Source of the DNA: Udeniomyces pyricola
Taxonomy: Eukaryota; Basidiomycota; Tremellomycetes; Cystofilobasidiales; Mrakiaceae
Direction: 5' to 3'
Assembly (NCBI GenBank): GCA_039545295.1
Contig: BCIK01000017.1
Coordinates: 124,001 to 188,000, forward strand
DNA: 64,000 nucleotides
Shown here: piece by piece, positions 49,124-61,300 of the stretch
Numbering within the stretch: the stretch's first letter is position 1
Layout of the letters: every line of letters begins with the position of its first letter
The notes under the pieces: generated by a model
What the model was told of the DNA's origin: nothing
The model's input: only the letters and a program-made list of their open reading frames with translations
The model's database searches: none
Translations under genes and position numbers: made by a program

Positions 49124-49750
49124 CTGCCAACGTGCAGGTGGCTTGCGTGCGAAAAAAACGTTGGGTTGATGATCTGTATCTTGTAGATCGACATGCAGTC
49201 ATAAGGCCGATATAAAATGTCGGTCGTCCCAAATCGATCGCTGGACGACGTAGCAGGCAGGCAGCGTGAGCGACGAGATTAGGTTGTCAAAAGAAAACAG
49301 AAAAGGGACTGAGTCGACGTATATGATCGGAGATTTTGTACTCGGGTTGTTTCTTTTTTGATCTTTGGCAATGAAAGAGAAAGAAAAAAAGAAGAAAAAA
49401 AGAAAAAGAAGACGAGGATGAAGAGGATCGTCGGAGTGGCGGACTCGGAGGAGAGTCGGGAGATAAAAGATCACGAGGCTCGACGGGTGCCAGGGATATA
49501 GCCGGAGGAGATCAATAATCGATCAAGGGGGAAAGGAAGGAAGAAAGGAAGGGACCAGAGAGAGCACGCGGTGCCATCGTGTCAGCCCTCCAGCCAAACG
49601 GCCAAGAGAAAAACAGGAGCCGCACAGCTCGACGCTTCTCCCGCAACGTTCTCCCTCTCCCTCTCCCCCTCCTCTTCCGCCTCGGTCTCCCTTTCGTATC
49701 CTCTTCTTCCTCCCATCGTTCCCCTTACCTCACCGCCTGTCCAGCTCAGC

Positions 49751-52700
49751 ATGAACCACGACGAATCTCCCACCCCTCTGGCGCCTCACCAGCACGCCCA
49801 TCACCCAACACCCAGTCCCATCATGGCAAACCCAACCCATGAGCTCACCCACCGCAACTCGGGCAGCGACGAAAACGGAAGTGACATTGAAAAAGGTGGC
49901 TCGACCACCAAGGGTCCCGTCGGAACCAACGCCAACGCCGATGAGATCCTGGCTAGGGAGGTCTCATCAGATGAGGAGCATGTAAGTCACATCCTCATAT
50001 CCTAATACCGATGGGCAGCGTGCGGTCTCGCCCACGCCGGGTCACGTCTCACAAACCGCTTATCGCCCAATTTTTTGGCCGAGCCGAGTGGTCGTGTGCT
50101 CCTCCTCGCCCTCTTTCCTCTTTGTCTCATCGTCATCCTTCACGTGTCTCCACTGGACAATGGCCGTATGCTTCGAGCATGTAAATGTGCTGATCTCAAG
50201 GCTTTGACTCATCTTGTCTATCCTGCTTGGCTTCCAGGTGGCGCACAACAAGTGGTGGAGGCGAACTGAGTGGTCGCATTGGCGTAAAGTGCTTCTCCCT
50301 GTCTGGGCCTTGGTCGTTTTCGCCTGTTCGTAGCAACTATTTGCCCTGGCCGGTGTTTCTGTCAAGTCTCTGGTTGGCAACCAATGGCTGTCCTCTTGAC
50401 TGACACAGATCGTCTCCCCTATTCGCTCTGCACTTTTAGGGTGGGTCTGTGGCATTGTCTTCGAGCGTACCAGGTTCGCATATCTCCGTCCCCCTTCTCG
50501 TCGCTTGATCGCTGTGGGCATGGTCCCTCGTTCGAAACGCTTAACCGATCCGCTTGCTCGGCCCTCGGTTTTGCGTCTACCTGTGCTTCGATAGACATCG
50601 TTGGATTGTCCAGACCGTCTTTGCGTGGTGGATTATTGGTCTTGTCTTCTTTGCCTTTGTCGATTCGTCCAAGTTTGGCAAGGTTAGTTTCGGGCCCCGG
50701 CCATTGCAGTTACTCCGTCCCTTCTCCTGGACCGGAACCGGTCGTTCTCTCTGTATGTGTGCGCTGATGCTGACGCTGACGCTTCTCCGCCGATACCTTG
50801 TGTTCTTGACATCAGCCAATCGGTCAAGCATGGAACAGTAAGCCTTTGTTGATAATAGAGGCGACTCGGTCACAGCGGAGATCACCCGATGCTGACTTTG
50901 ATGCCTACCCGATTGCTTTTTCCCTCCAGAGTGCATCAGTGACCCTTGGTTCAAGCTTCCCAAGAAGATTCGATACGGACTTGGATGGCTCAGTCTCCTC
51001 GCTCTCGTCTTTGGATCGTGCTATGGTTTCCCCCTTCCTGAGGTAAGTCACCACGTGGGGTCCTCGCTTGAAGAAAAATCGGCCAAGATACCCTGGCGAT
51101 ACAAACGCTGATCGGTTGCTTTGCTCTCTTGCATTCTTGCTTTTCCCAGGGTACCTCTTACGGCCAGCGAACCATTTCGGTCTTTGGCTTGTTTGTGTTC
51201 CAGGTCGTCTACTACGCGTGCTCGAGGAACCGATCCCTCATTCAGTGGCAGACTGTCATCGTCGGGTATGTATGGCTCTCGTAATCCTTGATTTCCCTTG
51301 TCCCATCATGACCGGTGTCCATGCTGACGTGAATCTGGTTCGCTGCCATCTAGTTTGATCTTCCAACAAGCTGTCGCCATGTTCGTCCTCAAGTCGGGAG
51401 CTGGTTTCCGCATCTTCACCTGGATTGCTACCGCTGCCAAAGATTTCCTTCACCAGGGAGGTCTCGCCGGTCTCTTCTTCTTTGGCTCCGATGAAGCTTT
51501 CCTCTCGTACTTCTTCGTCAACGTCCTCGGCGCCGTCGTCTTCTTCGTTGCTTTCGTCCAGATGATGTTCTACCTTGGAGGTGCGTGATGTCGATTCACC
51601 ATTGTATGCGTATCAGGTCTTGACGTTCGCGCCTGCCGACGCTCGTTTTGCTCCTCTGCCCTTTCCAGTCATGCCTTGGGTCATCAAGAAGTTCGCTTGG
51701 CTCTTCTTCCGAACTATGAAGATCTCGGGTGCCGAGGCTGTCATTGCCGCGGCCTCGCCCTTCATCGGACAAGGAGAGTCGGCCTGCATGGTCAAGCCTT
51801 TCGTTGATCTCATGACCCCGTCCGAGGTGAGTAGCCTGCGTGCTTGGTATCGGCGATTTCTTCGACCTATTCCTCCTTTCGCGCTACATGTACTGATCGC
51901 TATCCTTTGTCGTCGCGTAATCCATCTCAGCTTCACCTGTCCATGACCTCGGGATTCTCGACCATTTCTGGTTCTGTCCTCGGTGGCTACATCGCCCTCG
52001 GTATTCCTGCCTCTTCCCTCATGTATGTCTGCTCTGCTTCCCTACGACATTTATCATGCCGTACCTTTTGAACTCACCATTGCGTGTTCTCTCTTTCCCT
52101 TTTCTAGCACTGCGTCTGTTATGAGTATCCCTGCCTCGATCGCCATCTCCAAGATTGTCTATCCCGAAGATGATGTCCCCGTCACGCTTGGACGAGTTGT
52201 CGTTGATCGAGGAGAGGAAGACGAGTCGCAGAAGGAGGCCAACGCTCTCCACGCCTTCTCCAACGGTGCCTGGTTCGGTCTCAAGGTCGCTGGTTTGATT
52301 CTGTGCAACGTTCTTGTCATTCTCGCCCTCCTCTATGTCGTCGACGGTCTTCTTACCTGGATCGGCCAGTGCTTTACCATCGACGGTCTCACTTTGGAGC
52401 TCATCTTCCAGTGTAAGTTGTCGCTTGCGGACCTGTCTTGCCTCCGGAATCCGTTTGGTAACTTGTCGCTGATGCATGCCTGTATTGTTTGCTTTTCAGA
52501 CCTCTTCTACCCCTTCGTTTGGCTCATGGGTGTCCCGTCAAGTGATATCCTCTTCGTTGGCAAGCTCCTCGGCCTCAAGCTCTTCGGAAACGAATTTGTT
52601 GCTTACAACGAGCTCGTCACCTCGATCAAGGCCGGTTACGTCATCACCGACCGAGGCTACCTCATCTCCACCTACGCCCTTGCCGGGTTTGCCAACCTTG

Positions 52701-53060
52701 GCTCCCTTGGTATCACCATGGGTGTCATCTCGGGTCTTGCTCCTTCGCGTGCCAAGATCATCGCCACTATTGCGCCTTCTGCTCGTACGTCGTCTTGTCT
52801 ATGCATTATTGCAGCTCGACGGGAGAGTTACGCGTGCTTGGACTGACGATTGTTTATTTTCGCTTGAATCTGCTCTCGATAGTGATCTTTGGATTCTTGA
52901 GCACGATGCAGACCGCCACCATTGCTGGAAGTGAGTAGGACATGTTTTTTTTTTTTTAATGAAGTTTCCAGCCAGTCACAATCAAGACAATTGACTAAAC
53001 TAACCAAACATGAAATCTTTGTCTTTCTTCTCGTTTTCCTTCCTTGCAGTGCTCGTTTAA
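49751..53060 (+). CDS. Concentrative nucleoside transporter (CNT/NupC family)
   Basis: A proton- or sodium-coupled nucleoside uptake permease of the plasma membrane. Start ATG 49751 (MNHDESPTP) opens a disordered acidic N-terminus ending at 49981. Exons at 50238-50325 and 50440-50473 follow, then an exon after an acceptor ending TAG near 50593, giving [19 protein letters not shown]. Next is a small exon PIGQAWN leading into [12 protein letters not shown]. Many hydrophobic helices follow. CNT signatures are clear: [20 protein letters not shown], then the substrate/ion motif [73 protein letters not shown], and [10 protein letters not shown] near the end. The last exon (TGCTCGTTTAA) gives AGMLV and stop at 53058-53060. 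Length and motif order fit a full eukaryotic CNT. Budding yeast lacks this family; some other fungi have it. Confidence 0.93.
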
Positions 53061-54063
53061 AATTGCTTTATCATCTCTTTTCCCTCATCCCATATCTTCC
53101 CTGCTTTTCATGCATCTGATCTCATCTCGTTTGCTCCTCTATGCCTCATTGCTCCCCAACCCTCTCTTCTCCACCTATCTTTTTCTTTGTGCTTTGCTTT
53201 TTTCGACCTACCTTCTTCTTTCTGTTTTCATCTCCTCTTTGTTATACGTCCAGCACCTATCCTCTCTCTCTCTCTCTCTTTCTTCTTCTTATTTCCTGTT
53301 CCTTCTTCTCCTCGCAAACTAAACCAGATCAACCTTGTAGTGCAGCTCACGCGTAGGGCTACCCTTCTCCTCATTCTCTCTCTTGCTTTTTTCACTCTCC
53401 CTTGTTTTCTTTCTTTTTTTTTTCGTTCTGTTCCTTTTCCGTTCATGGATCTTTCCTCCTCCCCCCCCCCCTCCCTCCTCCCTTATTTTTTGTCCTCCTC
53501 CTCCCCCCACCCTTTTTCTTCTGGGTTTTTTAGATGATGATCTTTGGGACTCTGGCTCAATCAGTATCGCGTGCGTTGTGGGGTACTAAGTGTCTGGTGT
53601 TGACTTGTACTTTGGAATGAACGCCGAGTGGCGCTCTGATTCGAGTGATATCCTTTGCAAAAGGTACAAGTTGATAAGGACGTATACTACGGGATATATA
53701 ACGTTATCTAAATCAATCCGTCAAGTGATGAAGTTCAAGTGATCCTATGCTTACTACTGTAGGTGTAAGTAGTGCCAACCATGTAAGCGTTGTTTTTCGT
53801 TTCCCTCTCTCTCTTTTTTTTCTTTCTTTTTTTCTTCTTGTTCTTCTTCCAAATGTGCATTTTCATGCCCTATCATCTTGAAAAAAAAAAAAGAAAAAAA
53901 AAAACCTCTCGCTTCCGACTCTCCCAACCTATCCTCACCTCCTCTTGCCTCCCAATCCGTCTCGTCGTCGTCGACGACGACGACGACCCAAACCAGAAAA
54001 GAGTTTTTTCCAAGAAGAAGGCGCTTTTTTTTTCTTTTTCTTTTTTTTTTGTGAAGAAACCCT
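53061..54063. other. Convergent 3' spacer, T-rich
   Basis: About 1 kb between the CNT stop and the 3' end of the next minus-strand gene. The first 500 bases are strongly T/C-rich with short C runs (53461-53472). 53790-54060 alternates poly-T and poly-A runs and has a (CGT/CGA)n stretch at about 53960-53990. No gene is supported. Confidence 0.5.
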
Positions 54064-55251
54064 TTACATGCGCTGGTTACCGTCACCACCGCTGACGTTG
54101 GCGCCATGAGCCGCCGCCGCTGAGGACGACGACGACGAAACGGACGATGAGAACGAAGAAGAAGAAGAAGACGACGAAGAGGCTTGACGTTTAAATTCGC
54201 GTTTGGCTTTCGTTTTGGCGATCGCGTCGGCTTGGGCCTTTTTTTTTTTTTTTGAATGAGAGGAAAGAGGGCAAACGGGGGGAAACATGGGGAGGGGAAG
54301 AAGAAGGAAGGAGATGAAGCAAGGATGGATGGGTTAGGTTTTTTTTTCTTTTCATGATCTCTTTCTGGAGAGGGACGAGACCTGGAACACCTGTTTTGTG
54401 TTGTCGGTTCTGGCGTCTAAGAGACCGCTATAGAGAATAATGATGATGATGAAGAAGCAGATAGAATAAAATTAAAAAAAAAAAAAAGAAAACCGTCCCG
54501 TACCTTGAGTTCCCTCAAAAGCTCGCCATGCGGAGTCTCGATTCGAACCTCTTCTTCCGGATCGACGACTTCCCCTCTAAACTTCTTGAGCAACACTGCC
54601 GCTCTCGCCCTGATCAACTCCTCTTTCCTTTCCATTTCCCTTTGACTCGCTTCCTTGGTTGCCTTTTCCGTCGTTTCGGCGTTAGCTCGTTTCTCTCGAA
54701 CCCACCGATCCCAAACGATGCCTCCAAGACTCATGGCTTCCTCCTCCCTTTTCTCTCTTTCCTTTCGCTCTTCCCACGCTTTGATTTCCCTCTCGACCCT
54801 CTCCCGTTCTTCCCTCTCCACAATCACCCTTCCTTCCCCTCCCAACTTCCACAACGCACTCAACTCCCTCGCGATCGCCTTGGGTAAGAGTCGGTATTCC
54901 TCGTCGATCTCGACGCGGGCGCGACGGAGGGCTTCGGTCGGTTGGGTCTTGGCGTCGAGAGCGGCTTGGTTGAAGAACGTATGGGCTTTACGGGATTCAG
55001 GTCGGCTGAGAAAGTATGGGTTTAAAGGACGACCCCAAGCGGAGGTATCGGTCTATAAAAAAAAAAAACGTGAAATAGAATAAGGAAAGTGCAAGGAAGA
55101 AGGGGGAGGTATCATTGAGCGTTGAACAGAAAAGACAAGAAAGGGAGGGGGGGGGGGTGGACTAGACTCTGGATCATGTGATGAATCGGATTAGATTCGC
55201 GACTGTAGTCTAACGCACCGTCACGTTGAAATAGGGCTGGTCAGAAGACAT
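54064..55251 (-). CDS. Coiled-coil protein of unknown function
   Basis: Not recognised. Three exons (55251-55219, 55052-54504 and 54237-54064) close to 251 residues. It begins MSSDQPYFNVTTDTSAWGRP, then NPYFLSRPESRKAHTFFNQA. A long charged helix rich in Glu, Arg and Lys (VEREERERVEREIKAWEERK and on through VWDRWVREKR) is probably coiled coil. The last exon has a basic stretch (KTKAKREFKRQ), a poly-Ser tract of about 25 residues and a Gly-rich end. The conserved-looking N-terminal 75 residues are the best search query. Its stop is convergent with CNT, and its start lies just 93 bases from the stop of the next minus-strand gene, so the two could share a terminator/promoter zone. Confidence 0.7.
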
Positions 55252-55344
55252 GTCCATGAGGAACGGATCGAAGAGAGTTGAAGATGAAGAAGGAGAGGGG
55301 GGGGGGGAAAGGGCGGACGGATGATGATTAGTCTGGTTATCTAT

Positions 55345-56189
55345 CTAATCAAGCTCGAAGCTAATCTTTTTTTTTTGTTTCCTGCTTCGAAACTTCCATA
55401 TCTCAGCCTTCTAGCCAACCTTTTCCTTCCTATTTATTTTCCAAGTCATTCCCGTGAGGGGCTATGAAACGTTTGTTCGCCCCCCCCCCCCCCCCCCCTT
55501 CCCCCCATCCGTTGCGGAAGAAGGAGAAGACTAACCGAAGCCAGCAACCGATTCGCGTCGTGCACGCTCTGCGTCAAGACCAAAGCATACCTCCCTTCCC
55601 CGCCTTGTTCTCGTTGCTGTCGTTGCTGTTCCTCGATTTCTTGATCCAACTCGGGTTTAGTGAAGAACTTGGTGTTGGAGCCCTTGAAAGGGGTGATGGG
55701 GTTGGACCAAGAAAGGGAGGTGAAAGCGTAGCCGTGAAGACGAAGGGACGACGAGAGTTGGTTGAGGGTTAGGGTTGGGTCGAGGTTGGTGATCTGGGGG
55801 GGTTGAGGTGGGTGTTGGATTAGGAGTGAGAGGACGAGGGAGAGAGCCCCAAGAGAGAGAGAGAGAAAAGGAAACCAACGTTGATGAGTACGACGAGACA
55901 TTGGAGAAGAAAGAGAGAGTGAGAGAGTGAGAGAGAGAGAGCGAAAAAAGGGGGAGCGCGATTGGAGACGGACCCGAACGGTAGTGTCATGGATAGGTGG
56001 TGGAAGTGGGAGACGAGGATAGGTTGGGTGGTCGATGGGCTGGTCGGGGTTTCGGTAGTGGGATGAAGGGGTGGTGGAAAAGGAGGCAGGGCGAGAGCAA
56101 GGGGGACAAAGTCGGCAAGACAGACTGGACGCGACGAGGCGAGGCGAGGAAGATGACAGGCCAAGGGGGCGGAATCGGTTGAGGGCCAT
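55345..56189 (-). CDS. Probable mitochondrial membrane protein, unknown function
   Basis: Not recognised. Two exons (56189-55536 and 55410-55345) give 239 residues. The splice joins ...NRLLAS to KAEIWKFRSRKQKKKISFELD. The N-terminus is Arg/Ser-rich without acids (MALNRFRPLGLSSSSPRL) and ends in PASFSTTP, a typical mitochondrial presequence with cleavage site. One transmembrane segment (FPFLSLSLGALSLVLSLLI) is preceded by basic SRRTHQRW. The rest is a soluble segment with TKFFTKPELDQEIEEQ and YALVLTQSVHDANRLL. The tract encoding SLSLTLSLSLSS and the membrane span is pyrimidine-rich and free of AG for about 190 bases, so it might instead be an intron. I favour coding because the membrane span and flanking basic residues look sensible. 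Confidence 0.6.
55480..55498. repeat. 19-base poly-C tract in intron
   Basis: Lies within the intron of the preceding minus-strand gene, where it reads as poly-G in the sense direction. Confidence 0.85.
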
Positions 56190-56647
56190 GGGAAGGGAAG
56201 TGAAGGGGGATAGATAGAGTTGGTCAAGAGACGAGCTGAGCAAGGGGAAGAGAGAGAGAGTGTGTGTGTGTATGTGTGTGCGTGACGAAATTATAAGAGC
56301 GGTGATCTAATGATGAACAAGAAAGATTCCAAGGGGGATGATGCCGGATGATGAGCTGATTGATATATAGCTGCTGCTGCTGATTGATGCTGATTGGGAT
56401 GATGATGATCACGAGTTCATCAATCCCATCATCCATCACCATCAGAATCAGAATCAGAATTAGATGATCGATCCATCATCCAACTCGATCACTCGAGTGA
56501 CTAACTCACTCCCCTTGCAACTTAATCAGAGAACAAGAGAAAAGCCCCTTTAACCTTTCTTTCCACTTCTACTTCCGAATCCTATCTCGTCCATCATATA
56601 CACATATATACACTTTCCCAGTCGACCAACCCTTGGTTGCTGTCTCC
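56190..56647. promoter_or_regulatory. Divergent promoter region
   Basis: A 458-base spacer between the mitochondrial-type gene (-) and the F-box gene (+). It contains GAGAG/TGTGTG repeats at 56250-56280, several GATGATGA trinucleotide repeats at 56330-56415 and an ATCAGA repeat at about 56440-56460. No coding is seen. Confidence 0.5.
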
Positions 56648-57685
56648 ATGTCCCATCATCTACCCACCCGTCCCATCGTTATCCCCCCTGAAATCTACCT
56701 CCAAATCGTCAGCTACCTCGACCGCTCCTCGCTCAACAACTTTGCCCGGGTGTCGTATGACTTCCTCCTCCTCGCGTACCCTGAGCTCTATCGTACCTTG
56801 GTACTCAAGACCTCACACCAAGCCCTTGCTCTCATAACCACCAACGTCTGTCACTTTATCCTCCCCCCCCCCCCTCCCATGCTCATATCATCTGCCTGAC
56901 CACCCTGACCTGTCCAAACTGGCTGACCTAAACGAAAAACATGTCGTCCACAGCTCTCGAGTTCTCGTCTCCATGCTGTCAACCCATCTCTCACCCTTTC
57001 TCGAGTTCGGACTCTTCACCTCGACATTCACGCTGGCTACGTCCCTCTGACATATCCCCCAAAGCCCGATTCTTTGAACATATTGAATTACCCAAGCCTC
57101 TCTCTCCCCTCCCTTGAAAATCTCCATCTTCACTTCAAGGACAGCCACCTTTCCGCTGGTTTAGACTCCGTCAAGTCCATGTCGACGACGGTCGATCTTC
57201 TCCCTTACCTTCAACCCAAACACGTCTTTTTCTACTCTGGCGTCCATCCGACGTCGCCAGAGGGTTGGGGTCATTCGTTCGTCGACGAGGACATTTGGCA
57301 CGCATGTACGCGTCACTGGACGCAAGTCCGATCTGCTACATGGATCGGAGGGGAGATCGCAGGCACGCGTGACGGGTCGGCCTTGACGCTTAAACACTGG
57401 TGGCAACTTGTCCCTTGCCAGGATGAGCAAGACGGAGTGGCCTTCACGATTGATACGGCTTCGACGAGCGATACACACACGTTTGGGTTGGTCGACTGGC
57501 CAGGCGTCCTAGCGGAACCCGATGGGTTGCTCCACGTGCCAGCGAGGGGAACGAGACCGATTCGGATCGTCGTCCGCCGGAGTCACGTGTTGTTCTGGTT
57601 GCGGAGGGCGTTGGAGAAGGGCTCGTTGAAGCGGTATAAGAAGCAGATTGAGGTGGTGTTTGAGCCGGACCATCACGGTGCGTAG
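56648..57685 (+). CDS. F-box-like protein (substrate adaptor candidate)
   Basis: Two exons (56648-56845 and 56954-57685) give 309 residues. Residues about 12-50 (IPPEIYLQIVSYLDRSSLNN, then FARVSYDFLLLAYPELYRTL) match the F-box core found in basidiomycete F-box families: [I/L]PPE[I/L]...I..[Y/L]L......L.....V...F..L..P.LYR.L. Such proteins bridge Skp1 in SCF ubiquitin ligases to a substrate. The rest has leucine-patterned segments (RVRTLHLDIHAGYVPL, SLPSLENLHLHF) reminiscent of degenerate leucine-rich repeats, then a region with WHACTRHWTQVR and HWWQLVPC. The target is unknown. The upstream in-frame TTG is not used as a start. Confidence 0.75.
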
Positions 57686-58376
57686 GAGGACGAAGGGAGG
57701 GCGGGGGGGGGGAATACTAGCAGTACCGATACTAGTTGTGATCAGGGTGCTGGAGAAGATCATGGGGGCGCAACAGGATACGCGTGAGGTGTGAGGTGGG
57801 GACGCGTGTTACTATAGTCGAGGGGTAAACTGCGATAGTTGAAAGTATCCAGGAGGACTGCTGCCACATGGGATCATCAACGACAATCAAGCAGTCAAGC
57901 AGAGTATGCTGAGCATACTATGTATGTATATTGAAACGGATTGGGATAGATTGAGACTTGCATCGATGAGACTGGCGGAATGTGGGAAGAGTCCATGGAT
58001 GAACTAGCCATGATTTTTTTTTTTTGGTTACTGCTGGTGTTGATGTATAACTGAGGGATAGTCTGCAAGATTGAATCCAAAGGTGATGAATAATGATATG
58101 AGCTGGTAGATTTATGGATGACGTGCATGGCTTTGAATTCATTGCCAGTTGATTTCTATTCAAGCACAGCAGCACGGACCTGCAGCGAGCTCACAACTGA
58201 CAGCTGCAAATGGAATTTGGGTTGTTCCTTTCCCTTTGGACGTTCCTTCCTTTCCCTTCCCTCCACCGAACCCCTTCCCCACCCACCCCCATCGCATCTC
58301 CCCCTCCCCCCTTCGATACCCACTCCTGGCTCTCTCCCTTGTACCTGTCCCTTCCCCCTAACTCCACCAACCCGTC
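57686..58376. other. Intergenic region, F-box gene to acidic repeat gene
   Basis: About 690 bases, same strand. A short G run lies at about 57702-57711 and a T run at about 58016-58026. The final 150 bases are C-rich leader. No gene is supported. Confidence 0.5.
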
Positions 58377-61300
58377 ATGGCCAAGAAGAAGTCTCAGCAC
58401 AAGAAGAAGGGCTCCAGTACGTCATGGCCTTTTCCCCCTCTCCAACCCTCCCCTTCCCTTCTTCTCGACTTTGTGTGTGTCCCTTCGCCCTGTGTCGTCA
58501 GCGCTCGCTGGCTTTGGGGGGGGTACACGTCGCATGACATCCTTTCCCTAGCAATTCCCATCCGAATCTTTCCCTTCCTTCCTGTTCCTCTCCAAAAACA
58601 AAACCAAACCTGTTCAATTCTCAGCCAATCCACATATGTCATCATCGCGCATCCAGGAAATAGAGAGAGACAGAGAGAGAGAAAGGGATCCAAGCTCATA
58701 TAGACTGACAACCCTTGCTGACTTTTTGCTTTGCTCCCTTTTTCCCCCTTGTTTCCGTACCCTCGCCCCTATCATCATCCCTTCAAAATCCCCCCCGTGG
58801 CGTGTTCATCTTTACTCAACTCTCTCTTCTCGTTTTGCACGATGAACACACCTTTTCGTGTCTTTGTTCTCCTTCCTTGATTTCCGTTTCTTCTCCATTC
58901 TCTTCTTCTTCTTCTTCCAGAGGCCACTCAATCCATCAGCGCTCTTCCTACAGCCGTTTCCACCACCTCCTCCTCTTCTGCCTCGGCCTCAGCTTCTTCC
59001 TCCCGTCCACCTTCACCAACGGCCGAGGAACCCTCTCAACCTACCCTCACTAGCCCCAGCACTACCACCACCAACACTGACATCCCTTCCGAACCCTCTT
59101 CCGTCGTCGCCGCCGTCGAAGACGTCCCGGAAGTCGTCCAGGAAGCCGCCGAGACGACACCCATCTCGAGGGTTGCCGATCTCCCCGTGACGGATCCCAC
59201 ACCGGCCAAACACCAGGTCGAAGCTATCCAGGAGGCAGACGAGCGAGCGGAAACGAAAGACGAAGGTCATGATCAGGAACCCTCATTTGAGAACGAGCAA
59301 GGTTTGTTTGGGGGGGTTTCTTTAATATTCTTTTCTTGTTCTCTCGCCTCATTTCATGATTTCTTGTTGTTTTGTTCCCCTTCTTAAGTGATAAGAACAA
59401 AAAAAAAGAAGATCATGGTTTAATTGACATGTTGTTGTTGTCCTTTTGCTGTGTCCCCTTGAAATCCCCCCCCCCCCTTTTTTTTCAATGTTCCCTTTTC
59501 CCTTTCCTTCCTTTCCAACTTAACCCCCTAAATCTCATCCTAACCCAGCTCTCAAGAACTCCTCCTCCTCCTCTTCCACCGGCCCCTCTTCTTCCCTTCC
59601 CGACGCTCCTTCCCAAGCCACTCCCGTACCTTCCTCTACCTCTCCCACTTCGTCTCAAAATGCCAACTTACCTTCCATCGTCTCTAGCCATCCGATCGAG
59701 GACGACGACGACAACAACAACCACAACGAAGCAGGAGGATCGCAAGGTGTTGAGTCACCATCTCATGAGGAAGTCCCGATGCCGACCCATGCGCCCCGGG
59801 ATGAGGTCGCAACGAAGCGAGCCGAAGCAGAGGAGGAGGAGGAGGAGATGAAACCGAAAGAACAAGAAGAAGAAGAAGAGGAGAAAGCGAGGGAAGTGGA
59901 AGATCACGAACAACCGCTCGTGCAGGACAATGGAGGAGAATCGAGTCATAGGGAGTTCATGGAGGAGACCCCAAAGGCGGAGGAGAAGGAGCAAGAGGAG
60001 GAGGAGGATGATGAGGAAAAGAAGAGGAAAGTGGTTGAGGAAGAAGTGGAGAAAGCTAGGGAAGCTCGACTCGCCAGCGCCAGGCATATGATTATGCTCG
60101 CCGAGAAGAAGAAGAAGCATGTCGAGGAGGAGGAGGAGGAGGAGGAAGCAGAGAAGGCGCAGGTGGGAAGTGATCACGAAGGGGAACGCTCGGAAGCGGA
60201 TGGTCAAAAGAGTGATGCGTTCTCGAGGGGGATCGCCGATGCGTTCAAGAAAGACGGTACGTTGTTTTTTTTTTTCTCTCTTATATTTTGGTTTCTTAGA
60301 AAAATCGCCCAAAAAGATCTACTTCTGAGACACTTGGGATGACGATACGATACTGAGCATATGTTTATTTTTCTGTTCCCTTGTGTTTTCTTCTTCTTTC
60401 TTCCCCCAAACCTTCACGTGCTTTTCTTCATCTTCATCTCTCTTCCTTCCCCCCCCTCCCCCCTCCGATTTTTCGTTCGCCTTCTAACCCATCACTTTCG
60501 CTACAATCTCATCTTTCCTCTCGAACAGATCTCGACCGCACCGGTCTCGACTCCTCCGACATCGAATCTCTTGCTGCTCCCGTCATCCAATCCTCCTACA
60601 CCGATCCCAACTCCATCCAAAGTTCCGAGCCCGAACAACTGCAGCCGCAAACTTCCTCTCAATCCAACCCAACGATGATCCTCTCCAATCTACCCAAGCG
60701 ATTCACCATGGACGAACTTCCCAAGCACGCTCCTTCTCAACCCTCGACGCCTCCGAAATCGATCCTGTCTACCCCGATCCACGAACAAAGTCCCCCAGCG
60801 GAACCCTCAGCGGTCTCCTTCCCACCGAGTCGAGAAGAGCAAGCCCACATTGGTTTCAACGAAGCGTCCCTCATCCACGACGAGGAATCCGTTCCTGACA
60901 ACACCGCCGGCAAGATTGACGAGATCTTGAAGGATTACAAGGAGGTTCCGGGGGATGAACCGATTCGAACGACGGATGAAGGAGGGGATGAAGCCGTTAT
61001 GGTTGATGAGCAACCGAAGCACCACCAGCACCAGCACCAGCAGCAAGAGGGACAACAAGAAAATGGATCTCCTTCTTCCCCTCTCTCATCCTCTTTGAAC
61101 GACACCCATCTCGCTTCTGGTGCCTCTAAAGCTTCCGTCCTCGAACGATTCCGAACCCCTTCCAACGACAACGTCACTCTTCCCCTCAAGGAGGAACAGG
61201 CTTTATCGACGGAATCGCCTTCGGAGACGGACGCTCGGGTGATGGCGACGAGTCTCCATGCGTCCTTGACGAACGAACCCCAACCTTCGACCAAAATTTC

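Larger units (their letters stand above)
47690..49750. promoter_or_regulatory. Long divergent intergenic region, PAK kinase and nucleoside transporter
   Basis: 2 kb between divergent starts, large for this window. 47690-47890 is G-rich on the plus strand (PAK leader). A 16-bp palindrome lies at 48741-48756, two related 14-bp dyads at 49044-49074, and an 8-bp inverted repeat at 49093-49123. The last 150 bases before the transporter start are C/T-rich. No gene is supported; open frames on both strands between 47900 and 48930 lack motifs and overlap each other. Confidence 0.5.

Noticed and set aside
50405..50440. Reading [12 protein letters not shown] as part of the nucleoside transporter
   Set aside because: Splicing at the ttttag just inside it gives the better family-like sequence [15 protein letters not shown], so the first part is intronic.
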